64,000 nt of DNA from JALYGJ01 sp963781705 (GCA_963781705.1 CAWAGP010000001.1:310001-374000); one strand, 5' to 3'. Positions 1 through 8,773 are shown, counted from the first letter of the stretch. Notes: a model not told the origin generated them from the letters alone. Program-made: numbers and translations.

Positions 1-70
1 CGGTCGGCAGCAAGAGTGCCACGACCACGAGCAGCAGGGCAGAGGCGGGCATCACCCGTCGGACTTTCAT
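1..70 (-). CDS. N-terminus of a secreted or membrane-anchored protein (partial)
   Basis: Only the first 23 codons are inside the window. They start at ATG 70 and run off the left edge. The peptide opens with MKVRRVMPASALLLVVVALL, a basic n-region followed by a hydrophobic core, which is what a signal peptide or N-terminal membrane anchor looks like. A Shine-Dalgarno sequence (GGGAGG) lies a few bases upstream of the ATG on the minus strand. The function cannot be told because the mature part is missing. Confidence 0.6.
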   Translation of the reverse strand, partial: MKVRRVMPASALLLVVVALLLPT

Positions 71-162
71 CGATGAACCTCCCTCGTGCGACCGCGGGCA
101 CGGTCGATCGTTTGACGCTATTCCGATGCCACAGTGCCCGCAATATGCCGTCCGGCGCGAAT

Positions 163-1281
163 TCAGCCCCTCTTTGCCAGCCGGACGGCCCTACCCACGA
201 AGGTCGAGTAGCGCTCGACGGCGGCCGCGAGTGCGTCGTGCTCGCGAGCGCTGAGCGGCCGCAGCAGCCGCGTTGCGATGGCGAACTCCTCATCGGCACG
301 CCCGGTGCGCGGCACGTGCCGCCAGTAGCCGACGACCTGGCCGTCGAGCATGACCAGATGCAGGAAGGGCGGCCGGCCGAGCACTGAGCGTGGTAACAGT
401 CCGTCCACGTTGACGGCCGGCCGCGTCGCCCGATAGCCGACCAGCAACTCGTCGAAACCCTGCAGCAGGTGGACCGTCGGCGACGGCTCTTCGCGGCCGA
501 TCCGATCGGGCGCGAGCCAGTAATCGACGCCGTCCACCTGCAGCCGCTCCAGCACCCGATCCGCCTCGAGCGCGGCAACTGCGCGCTTCGTGTCGGCGGC
601 GGTCAGGCTCGACCACCAGGTGAAGTCGCCGGTCGCTGCCGGGCCGTGGCTCACGAAGTATCGGCGCGCCAGCTCGATCCGCGCCGCTTCACCATCCGGA
701 CCCGCTGGAGCGGCGGACGGCAAGGGAGAACGCTCGTCGAGCAGCGCATAAGTCTGCTGGCCGCGGACCGTACCGCCGCCACTGGCCACGAGCAGGTCGC
801 GCTCGGCGCGGATGAAGAGATAGGCGAGCCGCTGGCCCTCGATGTCGAAACCACCCGCCACCAACGCTTCTGCGACGTGCCGCCGAGTCTGCCGCCGGCC
901 GCCGGCGAGTTCGCGCCGGACGATCTCCAGGCCACGCTCCAGGTCCGGCTCGTCCACTCCGAACCGCTGGTGCCAATGGCGCATCTGGACGTCGACGCGT
1001 GGTGCGGTCAGCCGCATCACCCAGCGGATATCGGCCGGCAGCACGAAGTGCCACGTCGGCCGCAGGATGTGCGTGCGCAGGATGGCGCCGCGTTGCAGGG
1101 CGTCCTCGACGTCGGCGTCGCTCAGGCCGACTGAGCGCTGGCCGACGGACCATTTGGCCAGCGCGTACTCCTGCGACTGGACCGCGCCCAGCCAGCCGAC
1201 CACGTCCTCCGGCCGGCGTGGCTCGGCGCCCGCGACGAGTTGACTGCGCAGTCGAAGTCGGGCGATCTCGCGCTGGTCCAT
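163..1281 (-). CDS. AlkZ/YcaQ-like winged-helix DNA glycosylase family protein
   Basis: 372 aa, one long frame starting at ATG 1281. The sequence matches the HTH_42 winged-helix family (COG3214), whose studied members YcaQ/AlkZ and AlkX are DNA glycosylases acting on interstrand crosslinks or alkylated bases. The N-terminal GAVQSQEYA segment carries the Q-x-Q pattern (Gln35, Gln37) used catalytically in AlkZ. It is followed by the conserved RTHILRPTWHFVLPADI block and by further winged-helix repeats. It would act on DNA in the cytoplasm. It is divergent from the HAD gene, with only 18 bp between the two start codons, so both share one promoter. Family assignment is firm; the glycosylase activity of this member is inferred. 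Confidence 0.8.
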   Translation of the reverse strand: MDQREIARLRLRSQLVAGAEPRRPEDVVGWLGAVQSQEYALAKWSVGQRSVGLSDADVEDALQRGAILRTHILRPTWHFVLPADIRWVMRLTAPRVDVQMRHWHQRFGVDEPDLERGLEIVRRELAGGRRQTRRHVAEALVAGGFDIEGQRLAYLFIRAERDLLVASGGGTVRGQQTYALLDERSPLPSAAPAGPDGEAARIELARRYFVSHGPAATGDFTWWSSLTAADTKRAVAALEADRVLERLQVDGVDYWLAPDRIGREEPSPTVHLLQGFDELLVGYRATRPAVNVDGLLPRSVLGRPPFLHLVMLDGQVVGYWRHVPRTGRADEEFAIATRLLRPLSAREHDALAAAVERYSTFVGRAVRLAKRG

Positions 1282-1286
1282 GGCCC

Positions 1287-1294
1287 ATCATGAT
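1287..1294. promoter_or_regulatory. symmetric bidirectional -10 element between divergent genes
   Basis: The palindrome ATCATGAT sits exactly midway between the two divergent starts. Read on either strand it gives CATGAT followed by 5 nt and then ATG (1300 on plus, 1281 on minus). The spacing leaves no room for a ribosome binding site, so both genes are probably made from leaderless or nearly leaderless transcripts from a single symmetric core promoter. This is inference from spacing. Confidence 0.45.
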
Positions 1295-1299
1295 CGGTG

Positions 1300-2010
1300 A
1301 TGCCCGGGATCGATTTCGAAGCCGTCGACGTGCTGACCTTCGACTGCTACGGCACGCTCATCGACTGGGAGACGGGCATCGCCACGGCGCTGGGCAGCGT
1401 CCTCGCCGCGCACGGCGTCAAGCCGCCGACCGACCAACTACTCGAGACCTACGCCATCGCCGAGTCACGCACGGAGGCCGGTGCGTACCTGCCCTACCGC
1501 GAGGTACTGCGCCGTTCCTGTCGCTTTGTCGCCGCCCGCTTCGGCGTGCGGCCGCGGGTCGTGGAGGTGGAGGCGTTCGCCGCCTCGGTGGCCGACTGGC
1601 CGGCCTTCCCCGATTCACGCGACGCCCTCGCCCGACTTGCGGGCCGTTTCCGCCTTGGCGCGATCACCAATTGCGACGACGAGCTATTCGCAGCGTCGAG
1701 CGCGCGCCTGGGCAACCCCTTCACCTGGGTCGTGACCGCTCAGCAGGCGCGCGCCTACAAGCCATCGTTGCGCAACTTCGAACTTGCCTTCGAGATGATC
1801 GACGCGCCGCGCGAGCGGATCGTGCATATCGCGCAGAGCCTGTACCACGACCACGCGCCGGCGGCGAGGCTCGGCCTCAAGTCGGTGTGGATCGACCGCC
1901 GCCACGGCGTCCCGGGGTCCGGCGCCACGCCGCCGGCGACGGCTCAGCCGACGCTGACTTTCCCCGACATGGCGACCTTCGCGGCCGCCGCGCTCACTGC
2001 CGCTCGATAA
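1300..2010 (+). CDS. haloacid dehalogenase type II (HAD superfamily hydrolase)
   Basis: About 236 aa from ATG 1300; a GTG at 1297 is an alternative. The N-terminal motif VLTFDCYGTLIDWETG contains the HAD nucleophile Asp15 in the D-x-Y-G-T context typical of L-2-haloacid dehalogenases. Further on are the cap domain, AITNCDDELF (motif II region), QARAYKPS (motif III Lys) and SLYHDHAPAARLGLKSVWID (motif IV), so all catalytic motifs are present. Members hydrolyse the C-halogen bond of 2-haloacids, but many orthologues act on other small substrates. The 3' end overlaps the convergent VOC gene by 17 bp. Confidence 0.85.
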   Translation: MPGIDFEAVDVLTFDCYGTLIDWETGIATALGSVLAAHGVKPPTDQLLETYAIAESRTEAGAYLPYREVLRRSCRFVAARFGVRPRVVEVEAFAASVADWPAFPDSRDALARLAGRFRLGAITNCDDELFAASSARLGNPFTWVVTAQQARAYKPSLRNFELAFEMIDAPRERIVHIAQSLYHDHAPAARLGLKSVWIDRRHGVPGSGATPPATAQPTLTFPDMATFAAAALTAAR

Positions 2011-2368
2011 CCGCGAGGACGTTGCCGGCTGGGTCCTTGAACCAGGCGATCGCCGGCCCGCGCCCACGGCCGATGCCCCGCGCGTCCATGCCGGGCATGT
2101 CGTAGTGCTCCATCTGGACACCCTTGGCGTTCAGCTCGTCGACCGCCTGCTCGATGTCTGGCACGACGAAGTTGAGCATCGTGTAGGTCGCGGGCTGATG
2201 GTCGGGTTTGGGATAGATCAGAATTCGGGCGCCGTTGCGCAGCGTGATGTCGAGGAAGTCCATCGCGTTGGGCTTGACGTCGAGCCCGAGCGTGTCGCCG
2301 TAGAACTTCCGGGCGGCATCGATATCGTCGACCGAAAAGCCCGAAAACGCGTCGCTGTCCTTGAACAC
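1994..2368 (-). CDS. VOC family protein (glyoxalase/bleomycin-resistance fold)
   Basis: 124 aa, one vicinal-oxygen-chelate module: betaalpha units FSGFSVDDIDAARKFYGDTL and YTMLNFVVPDIEQAVDEL, ending in the usual FKDPAGNVLAV. The start is GTG 2368, supported by AAGGAGG eight bases upstream. Proteins of this kind are metal-dependent dimeric isomerases, dioxygenases or drug-binding proteins; the substrate cannot be deduced. The gene is convergent with the HAD gene and overlaps its end. Confidence 0.85.
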   Translation of the reverse strand: MFKDSDAFSGFSVDDIDAARKFYGDTLGLDVKPNAMDFLDITLRNGARILIYPKPDHQPATYTMLNFVVPDIEQAVDELNAKGVQMEHYDMPGMDARGIGRGRGPAIAWFKDPAGNVLAVIERQ

Positions 2369-2393
2369 TGCCCGACCTCCTTGCCTCGTTCTT

Positions 2394-2435
2394 GCCTCGT
2401 GGGTGTAGCCGCCAGCCTCGTGGGTGTAGCCGCCA
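2394..2435. repeat. 21-bp perfect tandem repeat (2 copies)
   Basis: GCCTCGTGGGTGTAGCCGCC plus A occurs twice head to tail (2394-2414 and 2415-2435), followed by the first four bases of a third copy. It lies 26 bp upstream of the VOC start codon and is probably a recent slippage duplication. Confidence 0.8.
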
Positions 2436-2479
2436 GCCTACGCCGCCCCGATCGGCATGTGCCTCCGCGTATGAGCACT

Positions 2480-2517
2480 ATTCGTAAAGTCACGCAAAAT
2501 TCGTAAAGTCGGGCAAA
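2480..2517. repeat. 19-bp tandem repeat (2 copies, two mismatches)
   Basis: ATTCGTAAAGTCACGCAAA (2480-2498) is followed directly by ATTCGTAAAGTCGGGCAAA. Two adjacent copies about two helical turns apart would place bound proteins on the same DNA face. It could be an operator for the downstream XRE regulator, but this is not shown. Confidence 0.6.
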
Positions 2518-2652
2518 CGCCGGAGCGGCACGGTCGCCGGCGGTCCATAGCTGGACGCCATGCCCTCGTCTTCCGCACGAGTCGGCCGTCCCGAGCCTCG
2601 ACCGCGCCGCGCGCGGCACCAACTGGGCGATAACCGACCCGTAAGCCATGGG

Positions 2653-2667
2653 TAAGAGCCACTCTTA
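2653..2667. promoter_or_regulatory. 15-bp perfect palindrome, candidate XRE operator
   Basis: TAAGAG-CCA-CTCTTA lies 14 bp before the start codon of the XRE-family gene. XRE regulators commonly repress their own promoter through short inverted repeats, so autoregulation is a reasonable inference. Confidence 0.4.
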
Positions 2668-2681
2668 ACAATGCTGCTCAT

Positions 2682-3476
2682 ATGCGACGCGCGAACAGGG
2701 CGGGACGAGCGCGGGTCGGCCCCATCGCCGACCGGCACGCGACCGAGCTCAGTACGAAGCTCGGCCGGAGCCTGCGCGAGGCGCGCAACATCGCTGGTTT
2801 GAAGCAGGCGCAGGCCGCAGCTCGGGCCGGTCTGTCGCAAAGCGGATGGAGCAGGCTCGAGAGGGATGGCGACGCGCGCTACACCGTCGCCACCTGGGAT
2901 CGGGCGGCGCATGCGGTTGGTGCGCGGCTGCACGCGTACATCGAGGGTGTGTCGGCCGCCGACCGGCCACGCGACGCGGTGCACGTCAAGAACCAGGAGC
3001 TGCTGATCAGGATGGCGCTCGGCGGTGGATGGCGGTCACTGCCAGAGGAGGCGATCGATCGCGAAGTCAGCCGGTCGCGCTGGGCGGACGTGCTGCTGAG
3101 CCGCCGGCGAGTGCGGGAACCGGCCGAGTACGCGTTGATGGAGGTGATCGACTGGTTCGACGATGTCGGCGCCGCTACGCGCGCGTGGGGCCGCCGACTC
3201 GAGGCGGTCGAGCGCTACGCCATCGGGCGCATGCTGCCGGGCGACGACCAGCCCCTGCCCCGGGCCAGCGGCTGCTGGCTCATCCGCGCGACCCAGCGCA
3301 ACCGCGCACTCGTCGGTGAACTGCACAACTTCCTGCGCGCCCGCTTCCCCGGCTCCGGCCGCGCGTGGTTAGCGGCACTGACGAATCGCGCCACACCCAT
3401 GCCGTCCGATCCGGCGCTGCTCTGGGTGAGCCTCAACGGTGACCGGCTGTTCGCGGCGCGCCTTGGGGCCACCTGA
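2682..3476 (+). CDS. XRE-family helix-turn-helix protein with uncharacterised C-terminal domain
   Basis: 264 aa. Residues about 22-75 form a helix-turn-helix of the XRE/Cro type: LGRSLREARNIAGLKQAQAA, then AGLSQSGWSRLERDG. The remaining 190 residues are Arg/Trp-rich and are not recognised. They contain PLPRASGCWLIRATQRNR and RALVGELHNFLRARFPGSG, with the pattern of a folded effector-binding or nuclease-like domain. The start ATG 2682 lies just after the TAAGAG palindrome; no ribosome binding site is evident. It is probably a transcriptional regulator; target unknown. The stop lies 3 bp from the stop of the convergent GH5 gene. Confidence 0.65.
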   Translation: MRRANRAGRARVGPIADRHATELSTKLGRSLREARNIAGLKQAQAAARAGLSQSGWSRLERDGDARYTVATWDRAAHAVGARLHAYIEGVSAADRPRDAVHVKNQELLIRMALGGGWRSLPEEAIDREVSRSRWADVLLSRRRVREPAEYALMEVIDWFDDVGAATRAWGRRLEAVERYAIGRMLPGDDQPLPRASGCWLIRATQRNRALVGELHNFLRARFPGSGRAWLAALTNRATPMPSDPALLWVSLNGDRLFAARLGAT

Positions 3477-3479
3477 CGC

Positions 3480-6400
3480 CTACCTCGTGAACTTGAAGTC
3501 AGCCGACCTCGTGCTGCCATCATCGAACCTGAGCGTGAGTTGGCCGCAGCTGCCCGCCCAGGCCCGGGACGTCTTCCACAGGTAGATGTACCGACCGGTC
3601 AGTCGGACGTAGATCAGGCCCAGCAGGCCCTGTGCTGGGACCACGGTGGTCGGCGAATGGGCGGGGTTGGTGCAAGAAGTCAAGGTCACCGTCGGCGACC
3701 CCGTCGCGAGCACATTCAGACCGAATTTGCCGCCCAGAGTGAACCTGACGGGTACCACCCGCCCAGCGCGAACGACATTGACCCTGGGCGGGTTCGCAAC
3801 CGGCGGCAGGAAGCCGGTGAAGGCGTACGGCCCGACCACGGCGAGCTGCCACAGGCTGGCCTGGCTGGTCAGCGCCACCAGCTGGATGTCACCATCGGCG
3901 AGCCGGGTGCGGCTCGAGACGCACGGGTTGGGCGAGGCCCTACCCGCCGGGCCGGTGCAGTCGGGCAGCGCCACGCCGTTGCGCAACAGCTGGAGGTTCG
4001 TCTCGTCAATACCGGTCGGCAACGGCACAGATGCGTCGAGCTGGACTGTTATCACGATCGGGTTGGCGGCGGTTGACGCGGGCGCGTTGATGGCGACGTC
4101 CGAGCCAATGATCGAGTAGCCGACCGGCGGCGGGACGGAACTCGGTGTCTCCTCGATCGACACGTGGCCGGCCCGACCGGGACTGACCCACGTCTCGACC
4201 GGATCTGACGGCGTGGCACCGTCGCCCTCCGTGTCGGTCGTCAGTACTCCGTGGGCAGCGACATCGCCAGCCACTGACTCCCCGCTGCCTCCGGTCACCT
4301 CGACGCAACCCGAGAATTCCGAGGTGTCCCAGCCGGCCGCCGTATCGGAATGTGTGGCCGTGGCGGTGACGAAGTCGCCGACTGGAAGGTAGAGGCCCGG
4401 TTGGCCGCTCGCGGGATCGAACTCGAAGGTGACATCTCCGCCCACATCGGGGGCGAGGACTGTCTCGCCGATCGGAACGGCACCCTCACCGAAACCAGAC
4501 GGGTCGCACGATGTGTTGTCGTAGAAGTCCACGACGATCTGGGCCGTGCCGGGGGCACCGTCCACAGACCCCCGGATGATGGTCGTGCTGCCGCTCGTTA
4601 CCGCATCGGTCACGAGCGGAGTGTTGGCCAGGTGGTTCGGCCCGCTGTCGGCGTCGTCCGGATCGTTTGGCGTCGGCCCGTCGTTGAGAATGTCGATGCC
4701 CAGGCCGCCGTTCGAGTGGATCCTGTTTGCCCAGACGCTCAGTGATTCGGCGGATCCGGCAACGACGATGCCTGCGTACGTGTTATTGGCGATGGTGTTC
4801 GGGCCAGCCAGGTCCTCCGCGCCAATGCTGTTGTTCTGGCTGCTGTCGGTCGCGTATACGCCGAAACAATTCGGCAGGGGCGTGACGCCATCTGATCCCA
4901 CGCCGATCAGGTTGCCCAGGATCTGGTTGCCCAGCGCGGTTGCACCAAGCACCACGCCGGCGTCGCCATTGCCGGAAATGACGTTGCCAGAGCCGGCCGA
5001 GGTCCCGCCCAAGCGCGTGCCGTTCCCGGTCAGCAGCACGCCATAGATGCCATTGCCCAGGGCCGCCATGCCACTGGCGTCGGTCCCGATGAGGTTGCCC
5101 TCGATGTAAGTCGGGTCCGTAGGCGCCCCGTCGACCTGGATGGCGTAGTAGGTGTTGCCGGACATCACGTTGCCGGCGCCCGGATTCGAGCCGCCAATCA
5201 GATTGTTGGCCGCGTGCCAGACGACGATGCCGGCGGTGTTGGGCACGGCGACCGTGCCGCTTGCGTCCGTGCCTATCAGGTTGCCCTGCACGACATTGGC
5301 CGGGCTCTCGATGTCCACGCCGATTCGCCCGTTGCCCGAGATGACGTTGCCCTGGCCAGGGCCCGTGCCGCCCACGAGCGTGCCCGTCGTGGTGTTCAGC
5401 TCGATCCCGTCGAAGACGTTCGGAGCACTGATGATCTGCTCGCCGGCGGGCCCAGGGTTGTAGCCGATCACGTTGGCCTGAATGACGTTGCCGTGCGTGT
5501 CGAGCGACGGCTGCTCGGCCATGCCGACCTTGATGCCGTGGTCGGTGTTGCCGGCAATGACATTGCCGTCACCCGGCGTGCCGATGACGTTGAGCGGCGA
5601 AAGGACGAGCACGCCGAGCCGGTTGGGTGTCACCGAACCCATCGTGGCGTCGAGGCCGATCAGGTCACCGACGATGCTGCTGCGGCCAGTCCCGCCGAGC
5701 ACGATGCCCGCTTTGGCGAAGGCGCTGAAGCCGCCGATGGACAGCCCTTCCAGCCGACTATCGCCCGCTGCCACGACCAGGCCGTTGGCCGGTGGGGCGA
5801 TGGCCGACCCGTCGATCTGGACGATGCCGAACTGGTCCTCGGTCGTGCCGTCAATTACGACCGGCGAGGTCAGGTCAGGCAGCTGGGAAGCCAGCGAGAT
5901 CACCGCCGGTTGGGCGAGAGCCCCGAATCGGAAGCCGATCGTGTCCAGCCCCGCGTTGCCGTTGGTGGCCGCGATCGCCTCGCGCAGGCTGCAGTGCGTC
6001 GCGTCGCACACGCCGTCGTCCGTATCGTCGGTCGAATTGACCACCCAATCGGGCGCCTCGCGCAGCACGGTCAGTGCCGGGTCGCCCGGGCCAATGTCGT
6101 AGTTGTCGAGCGCCGACCCGGCCGCGACGTACGCCCACGCCAGGTGGCCCACGATGCCCTCCGCTTCCTGGCGCAGGATGCGCGCGCGGTAGTTGTCGGC
6201 CCTCTCCTGGAGCGTCGTCCAGCCAAAGTCGCTCGGGATCAGACCGAACTCGCCCACGAAGAGCGGCTTGTCGAGTGCGCGGCAGGCGTCGATGCGCGTC
6301 TGCATGCCGTTGTACAAATCGCCCGGCATGAGCGACTGGTCATCGTAATCGTGCACCTCGCACAGGTCGATGTTGGGCAGGTCGTGGACGCGCTGGTACT

Positions 6401-7181
6401 CGGCGGTTGAGCCGGTACCGCACTGGCCGGAGCCGATCGTGCCCAGGCTGATCAGGTGGTTCGAGTCGAGCGACCGCACGTGGTCGGACACGTCCTGCGC
6501 CCAGGCCTTCAGGGTGTCGCCTGGTCCGGTGCCCGGCGGACAGCCGCCCGGCGCGTTGGGGTTGACCTCGGCCTCGTTGATCAGCTGCCAAAAGAGGATG
6601 GTGTCGTTGTTGGCGTAGCGGCTGACGATCTCGGTCGTCCAGTCGTAGTACGAGACCCAGTTGTCGTACTGGGCGGCCTCGGTCGGGTCAGGTGTCGTGT
6701 AGCCCGAGGCGTAGAAGTCGGCCGTCTTGGCGTAGTTGGTGCCACCGCCGCACTCGCCCCAGTTGTCGGTCAGCGTGGCGATGATGTGCACGTGGTGGGC
6801 GGCCGCGATTGACAGCAGGCGGTCCATGCGCGACCAGTCGCGAGCGCCGCTCCACAGATGGCTGCCGCCGGGCGTCTTGGCCGCGGCGAGCGACTGGAAG
6901 AACCATGCCCGGACGACGACGTCATCACCGCCGCTGATCTCATCGAACGCGTCGGCGAGCTGCTGATCGGTGTAATCGGGACCGCACCATCCGTCGCTGT
7001 TGGCGTTGTACATGTTGATGCCGCTGAAGCGGAACTCGTGGCCATCGAGCATCAGCCGCTGGCCATCGCGCGTGACGAACGAGCCGGTCGCGAGCGCGAG
7101 CGGCGAAGCTGCCGGCACGAGGCCGAGCAGAAGGGCGGCGACGGTGGCCGCAGCGAGGAGGCGTGTCGTTACGCCCCTCAT
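3480..7181 (-). CDS. secreted multidomain GH5-like glycoside hydrolase with beta-helix and PxKF domain
   Basis: 1233 aa. Residues 1-31 are a signal peptide ending in PLALA. Residues about 35-375 are a GH5/mannanase-like barrel: FRFSGINMYN, then FWQLINEAEV with the acid/base Glu203 in the NE pair, and KPLFVGEFGL with the nucleophile Glu311. DDGVCDATHCSLREAI (about 388-403) is the CSLREA motif that usually opens surface beta-helix domains. It is followed by roughly 500 residues of right-handed parallel beta-helix coils with recurring GNVISGN and GNLIGTDASG turns. The C-terminus (about 1120-1233) resembles the PxKF domain. A signal peptide, and SD GGGAGAG before ATG 7181, support export and the start. 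Likely a surface or extracellular polysaccharide hydrolase; substrate unknown. Confidence 0.85.
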   Translation of the reverse strand: MRGVTTRLLAAATVAALLLGLVPAASPLALATGSFVTRDGQRLMLDGHEFRFSGINMYNANSDGWCGPDYTDQQLADAFDEISGGDDVVVRAWFFQSLAAAKTPGGSHLWSGARDWSRMDRLLSIAAAHHVHIIATLTDNWGECGGGTNYAKTADFYASGYTTPDPTEAAQYDNWVSYYDWTTEIVSRYANNDTILFWQLINEAEVNPNAPGGCPPGTGPGDTLKAWAQDVSDHVRSLDSNHLISLGTIGSGQCGTGSTAEYQRVHDLPNIDLCEVHDYDDQSLMPGDLYNGMQTRIDACRALDKPLFVGEFGLIPSDFGWTTLQERADNYRARILRQEAEGIVGHLAWAYVAAGSALDNYDIGPGDPALTVLREAPDWVVNSTDDTDDGVCDATHCSLREAIAATNGNAGLDTIGFRFGALAQPAVISLASQLPDLTSPVVIDGTTEDQFGIVQIDGSAIAPPANGLVVAAGDSRLEGLSIGGFSAFAKAGIVLGGTGRSSIVGDLIGLDATMGSVTPNRLGVLVLSPLNVIGTPGDGNVIAGNTDHGIKVGMAEQPSLDTHGNVIQANVIGYNPGPAGEQIISAPNVFDGIELNTTTGTLVGGTGPGQGNVISGNGRIGVDIESPANVVQGNLIGTDASGTVAVPNTAGIVVWHAANNLIGGSNPGAGNVMSGNTYYAIQVDGAPTDPTYIEGNLIGTDASGMAALGNGIYGVLLTGNGTRLGGTSAGSGNVISGNGDAGVVLGATALGNQILGNLIGVGSDGVTPLPNCFGVYATDSSQNNSIGAEDLAGPNTIANNTYAGIVVAGSAESLSVWANRIHSNGGLGIDILNDGPTPNDPDDADSGPNHLANTPLVTDAVTSGSTTIIRGSVDGAPGTAQIVVDFYDNTSCDPSGFGEGAVPIGETVLAPDVGGDVTFEFDPASGQPGLYLPVGDFVTATATHSDTAAGWDTSEFSGCVEVTGGSGESVAGDVAAHGVLTTDTEGDGATPSDPVETWVSPGRAGHVSIEETPSSVPPPVGYSIIGSDVAINAPASTAANPIVITVQLDASVPLPTGIDETNLQLLRNGVALPDCTGPAGRASPNPCVSSRTRLADGDIQLVALTSQASLWQLAVVGPYAFTGFLPPVANPPRVNVVRAGRVVPVRFTLGGKFGLNVLATGSPTVTLTSCTNPAHSPTTVVPAQGLLGLIYVRLTGRYIYLWKTSRAWAGSCGQLTLRFDDGSTRSADFKFTR

Positions 7182-7374
7182 GGCTCTCCCTCTCCCTGCG
7201 CGTCATCAAGTGGGCCAACGCGTTGACGAGATGTTACGGGTCAGGTCAAGGGTGTTCCGGTCTGGAGCGTGTACGTCGACTTGGACTTCCGAGCACGCAA
7301 CGGTGATCGAAAGTCATGCGCATAGGCGTCGCAGCCGGCATACGATCGGCGGACCAGCACGGAGAGATGCCCGG
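7182..7374. other. 193-bp divergent intergenic region
   Basis: Between the GH5-type gene (minus) and the M1-type peptidase (plus). It holds the candidate -10 at 7341-7346 and the SD at 7361-7366 for the peptidase and the SD of the GH5 gene at the other end. No small gene is supported. Confidence 0.4.
7341..7346 (+). promoter_or_regulatory. candidate -10 (TACGAT) of the M1 peptidase gene
   Basis: TACGAT lies 28 bp before ATG 7375. Between them is GGAGAG (7361-7366), eight bases from the ATG, so this gene uses a normal leader with a ribosome binding site rather than the leaderless arrangement seen elsewhere. Confidence 0.35.
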
Positions 7375-8760
7375 ATGAAGAATCCTGCCGTGGGAATACC
7401 GGGGCTGCTGGCGCAACGTCGAGTTGACCGATTCCGGCTACGGGTCGGTGCTGGTCACGGAGCGCGCGCAGCAAGGTATGTCCTGCCCGCCCTGATCGCC
7501 GTTTTCTGCCTGGCGTCCATGACCCCCGTGCCAGTACGTGGCAGCGAGCCGCCGAACAGCCTGCCGCTGATCGCGACCTACGACGTCGGCGCCACGATTC
7601 AATGGTCGGCCGCGACCATGGATGTGTCGAGTACCGCGCACGTCCAGAACACGACCGACGCACCGGTCGACGCACTGACGTTCAACCTGGCCGCGCAGCG
7701 CATCGGCTCGGTCACCCTGGGTGACGTCACGGCCGACGGCCAGCCGGCCGTGGCGACAGTTGACGACCAGAGTGTGATCGTGCAGCTGCCGTCGGCCGTC
7801 GATGCCGGCGACCTGACCGACGTCACGATCACCTACCACGCCGCGTTCAACACTACCGGCAAGGGCCACCGATACCAGTTCGCGCGTTACAAGGACGTGC
7901 TGACCGCGTATCGCTGGATCCCGTGGCTAAGCCTGGCGCAGAAGTTCTATCCGCGCGGCGATAGGGAGAGCTGGGTGACTGGCGTCAGCCCGCAGGTCAA
8001 CGTCACGCTCACCTCGGATACGCCGCTGGACATCGCCGCGAGCGGCCAGCGGACTGCCAACGATGGCTACACGACCCAGACCTTCAGCGCGACCAATGTG
8101 CGCGACTTCAACTTCTCGGCCAGCGCCGCGTACCGCATCATGACGCGCACCTGGCACGGCATCACCATCCGGCTGCTGTACACGCACCTGCGGCCGAAGT
8201 TCACGATGAGGTGGGCGATCCGGGCGCTGACGCGCTACACCAACGAGGTCGGACCGTATCCGTACGCCACGCTCGATATCGGCGAGATCCCCACCGGCGT
8301 GGGCATGGAATCGCCGGGCATGGTGTGGATCGACTCGTCGCTGCCGCGTCGCCACCTGCCGTACATCATCGTCCACGAGCTGGCGCACGAATGGTTCTAC
8401 GGCGTGGTCGGCAACAACCAGGGCCTCGACCCGTTCGTGGACGAGGCGATGGCCGATTTCCTGGCACGCAACCTGCTCAACTCGTGGCAGCGGTCGCGCT
8501 GCGCGCCACAGCCGCTCGGCAACGCCGTCTATGACTATGGGCCGTTCTGCTACTACGAGGTCATCTACGTGCAGGGCTCGGAGTACCTGCGCGACTACAT
8601 GAACCAGGTCGGCACGAGCGCCTTCTGGACCGGCGTGCAGAACTTCTACTCCGACTACCGGTTCGCCATCGCCGACACGCGGGCGCTGTGGCAGGAGCTG
8701 GACGCCGCGTCGGGCTGGGACAGCTCGCAGCACGACGATCGCTTCCCGGGCCTGTTCTAG
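7375..8760 (+). CDS. secreted M1-family (gluzincin) metallopeptidase
   Basis: 461 aa. The open frame extends farther upstream, but ATG 7375 has GGAGAG eight bases before it and begins just before a hydrophobic export segment (VLPALIAVFCLASM). Zinc site: HELAH (His334, His338) followed after 18 residues by the third ligand Glu357 in VDEAMADF, the exact HExxH-18-E spacing of M1 peptidases. The N-terminal part is a beta-sandwich like that of the aminopeptidase N family, and the exopeptidase motif appears as GVGMESPGM rather than GAMEN. The usual C-terminal helical domain is missing, giving a short form. It probably hydrolyses peptides outside the membrane. Confidence 0.8.
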   Translation: MKNPAVGIPGLLAQRRVDRFRLRVGAGHGARAARYVLPALIAVFCLASMTPVPVRGSEPPNSLPLIATYDVGATIQWSAATMDVSSTAHVQNTTDAPVDALTFNLAAQRIGSVTLGDVTADGQPAVATVDDQSVIVQLPSAVDAGDLTDVTITYHAAFNTTGKGHRYQFARYKDVLTAYRWIPWLSLAQKFYPRGDRESWVTGVSPQVNVTLTSDTPLDIAASGQRTANDGYTTQTFSATNVRDFNFSASAAYRIMTRTWHGITIRLLYTHLRPKFTMRWAIRALTRYTNEVGPYPYATLDIGEIPTGVGMESPGMVWIDSSLPRRHLPYIIVHELAHEWFYGVVGNNQGLDPFVDEAMADFLARNLLNSWQRSRCAPQPLGNAVYDYGPFCYYEVIYVQGSEYLRDYMNQVGTSAFWTGVQNFYSDYRFAIADTRALWQELDAASGWDSSQHDDRFPGLF

Positions 8761-8773
8761 CGGGGCCGTCTAC

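Larger units (their letters stand above)
2369..2681. other. 313-bp intergenic region with two tandem repeats and an inverted repeat
   Basis: No convincing coding sequence is seen here. Leftwards from the middle lie a perfect 21-bp tandem duplication and an imperfect 19-bp tandem duplication. Close to the XRE gene lies a 15-bp palindrome. The content fits a regulatory region for the XRE gene on the right and the VOC gene on the left. Confidence 0.5.

Noticed and set aside
5214..6410. A plus-strand frame of about 400 codons inside the GH5/beta-helix gene
   Set aside because: It is antisense to repetitive beta-helix codons; no motif, promoter or ribosome binding site supports it.
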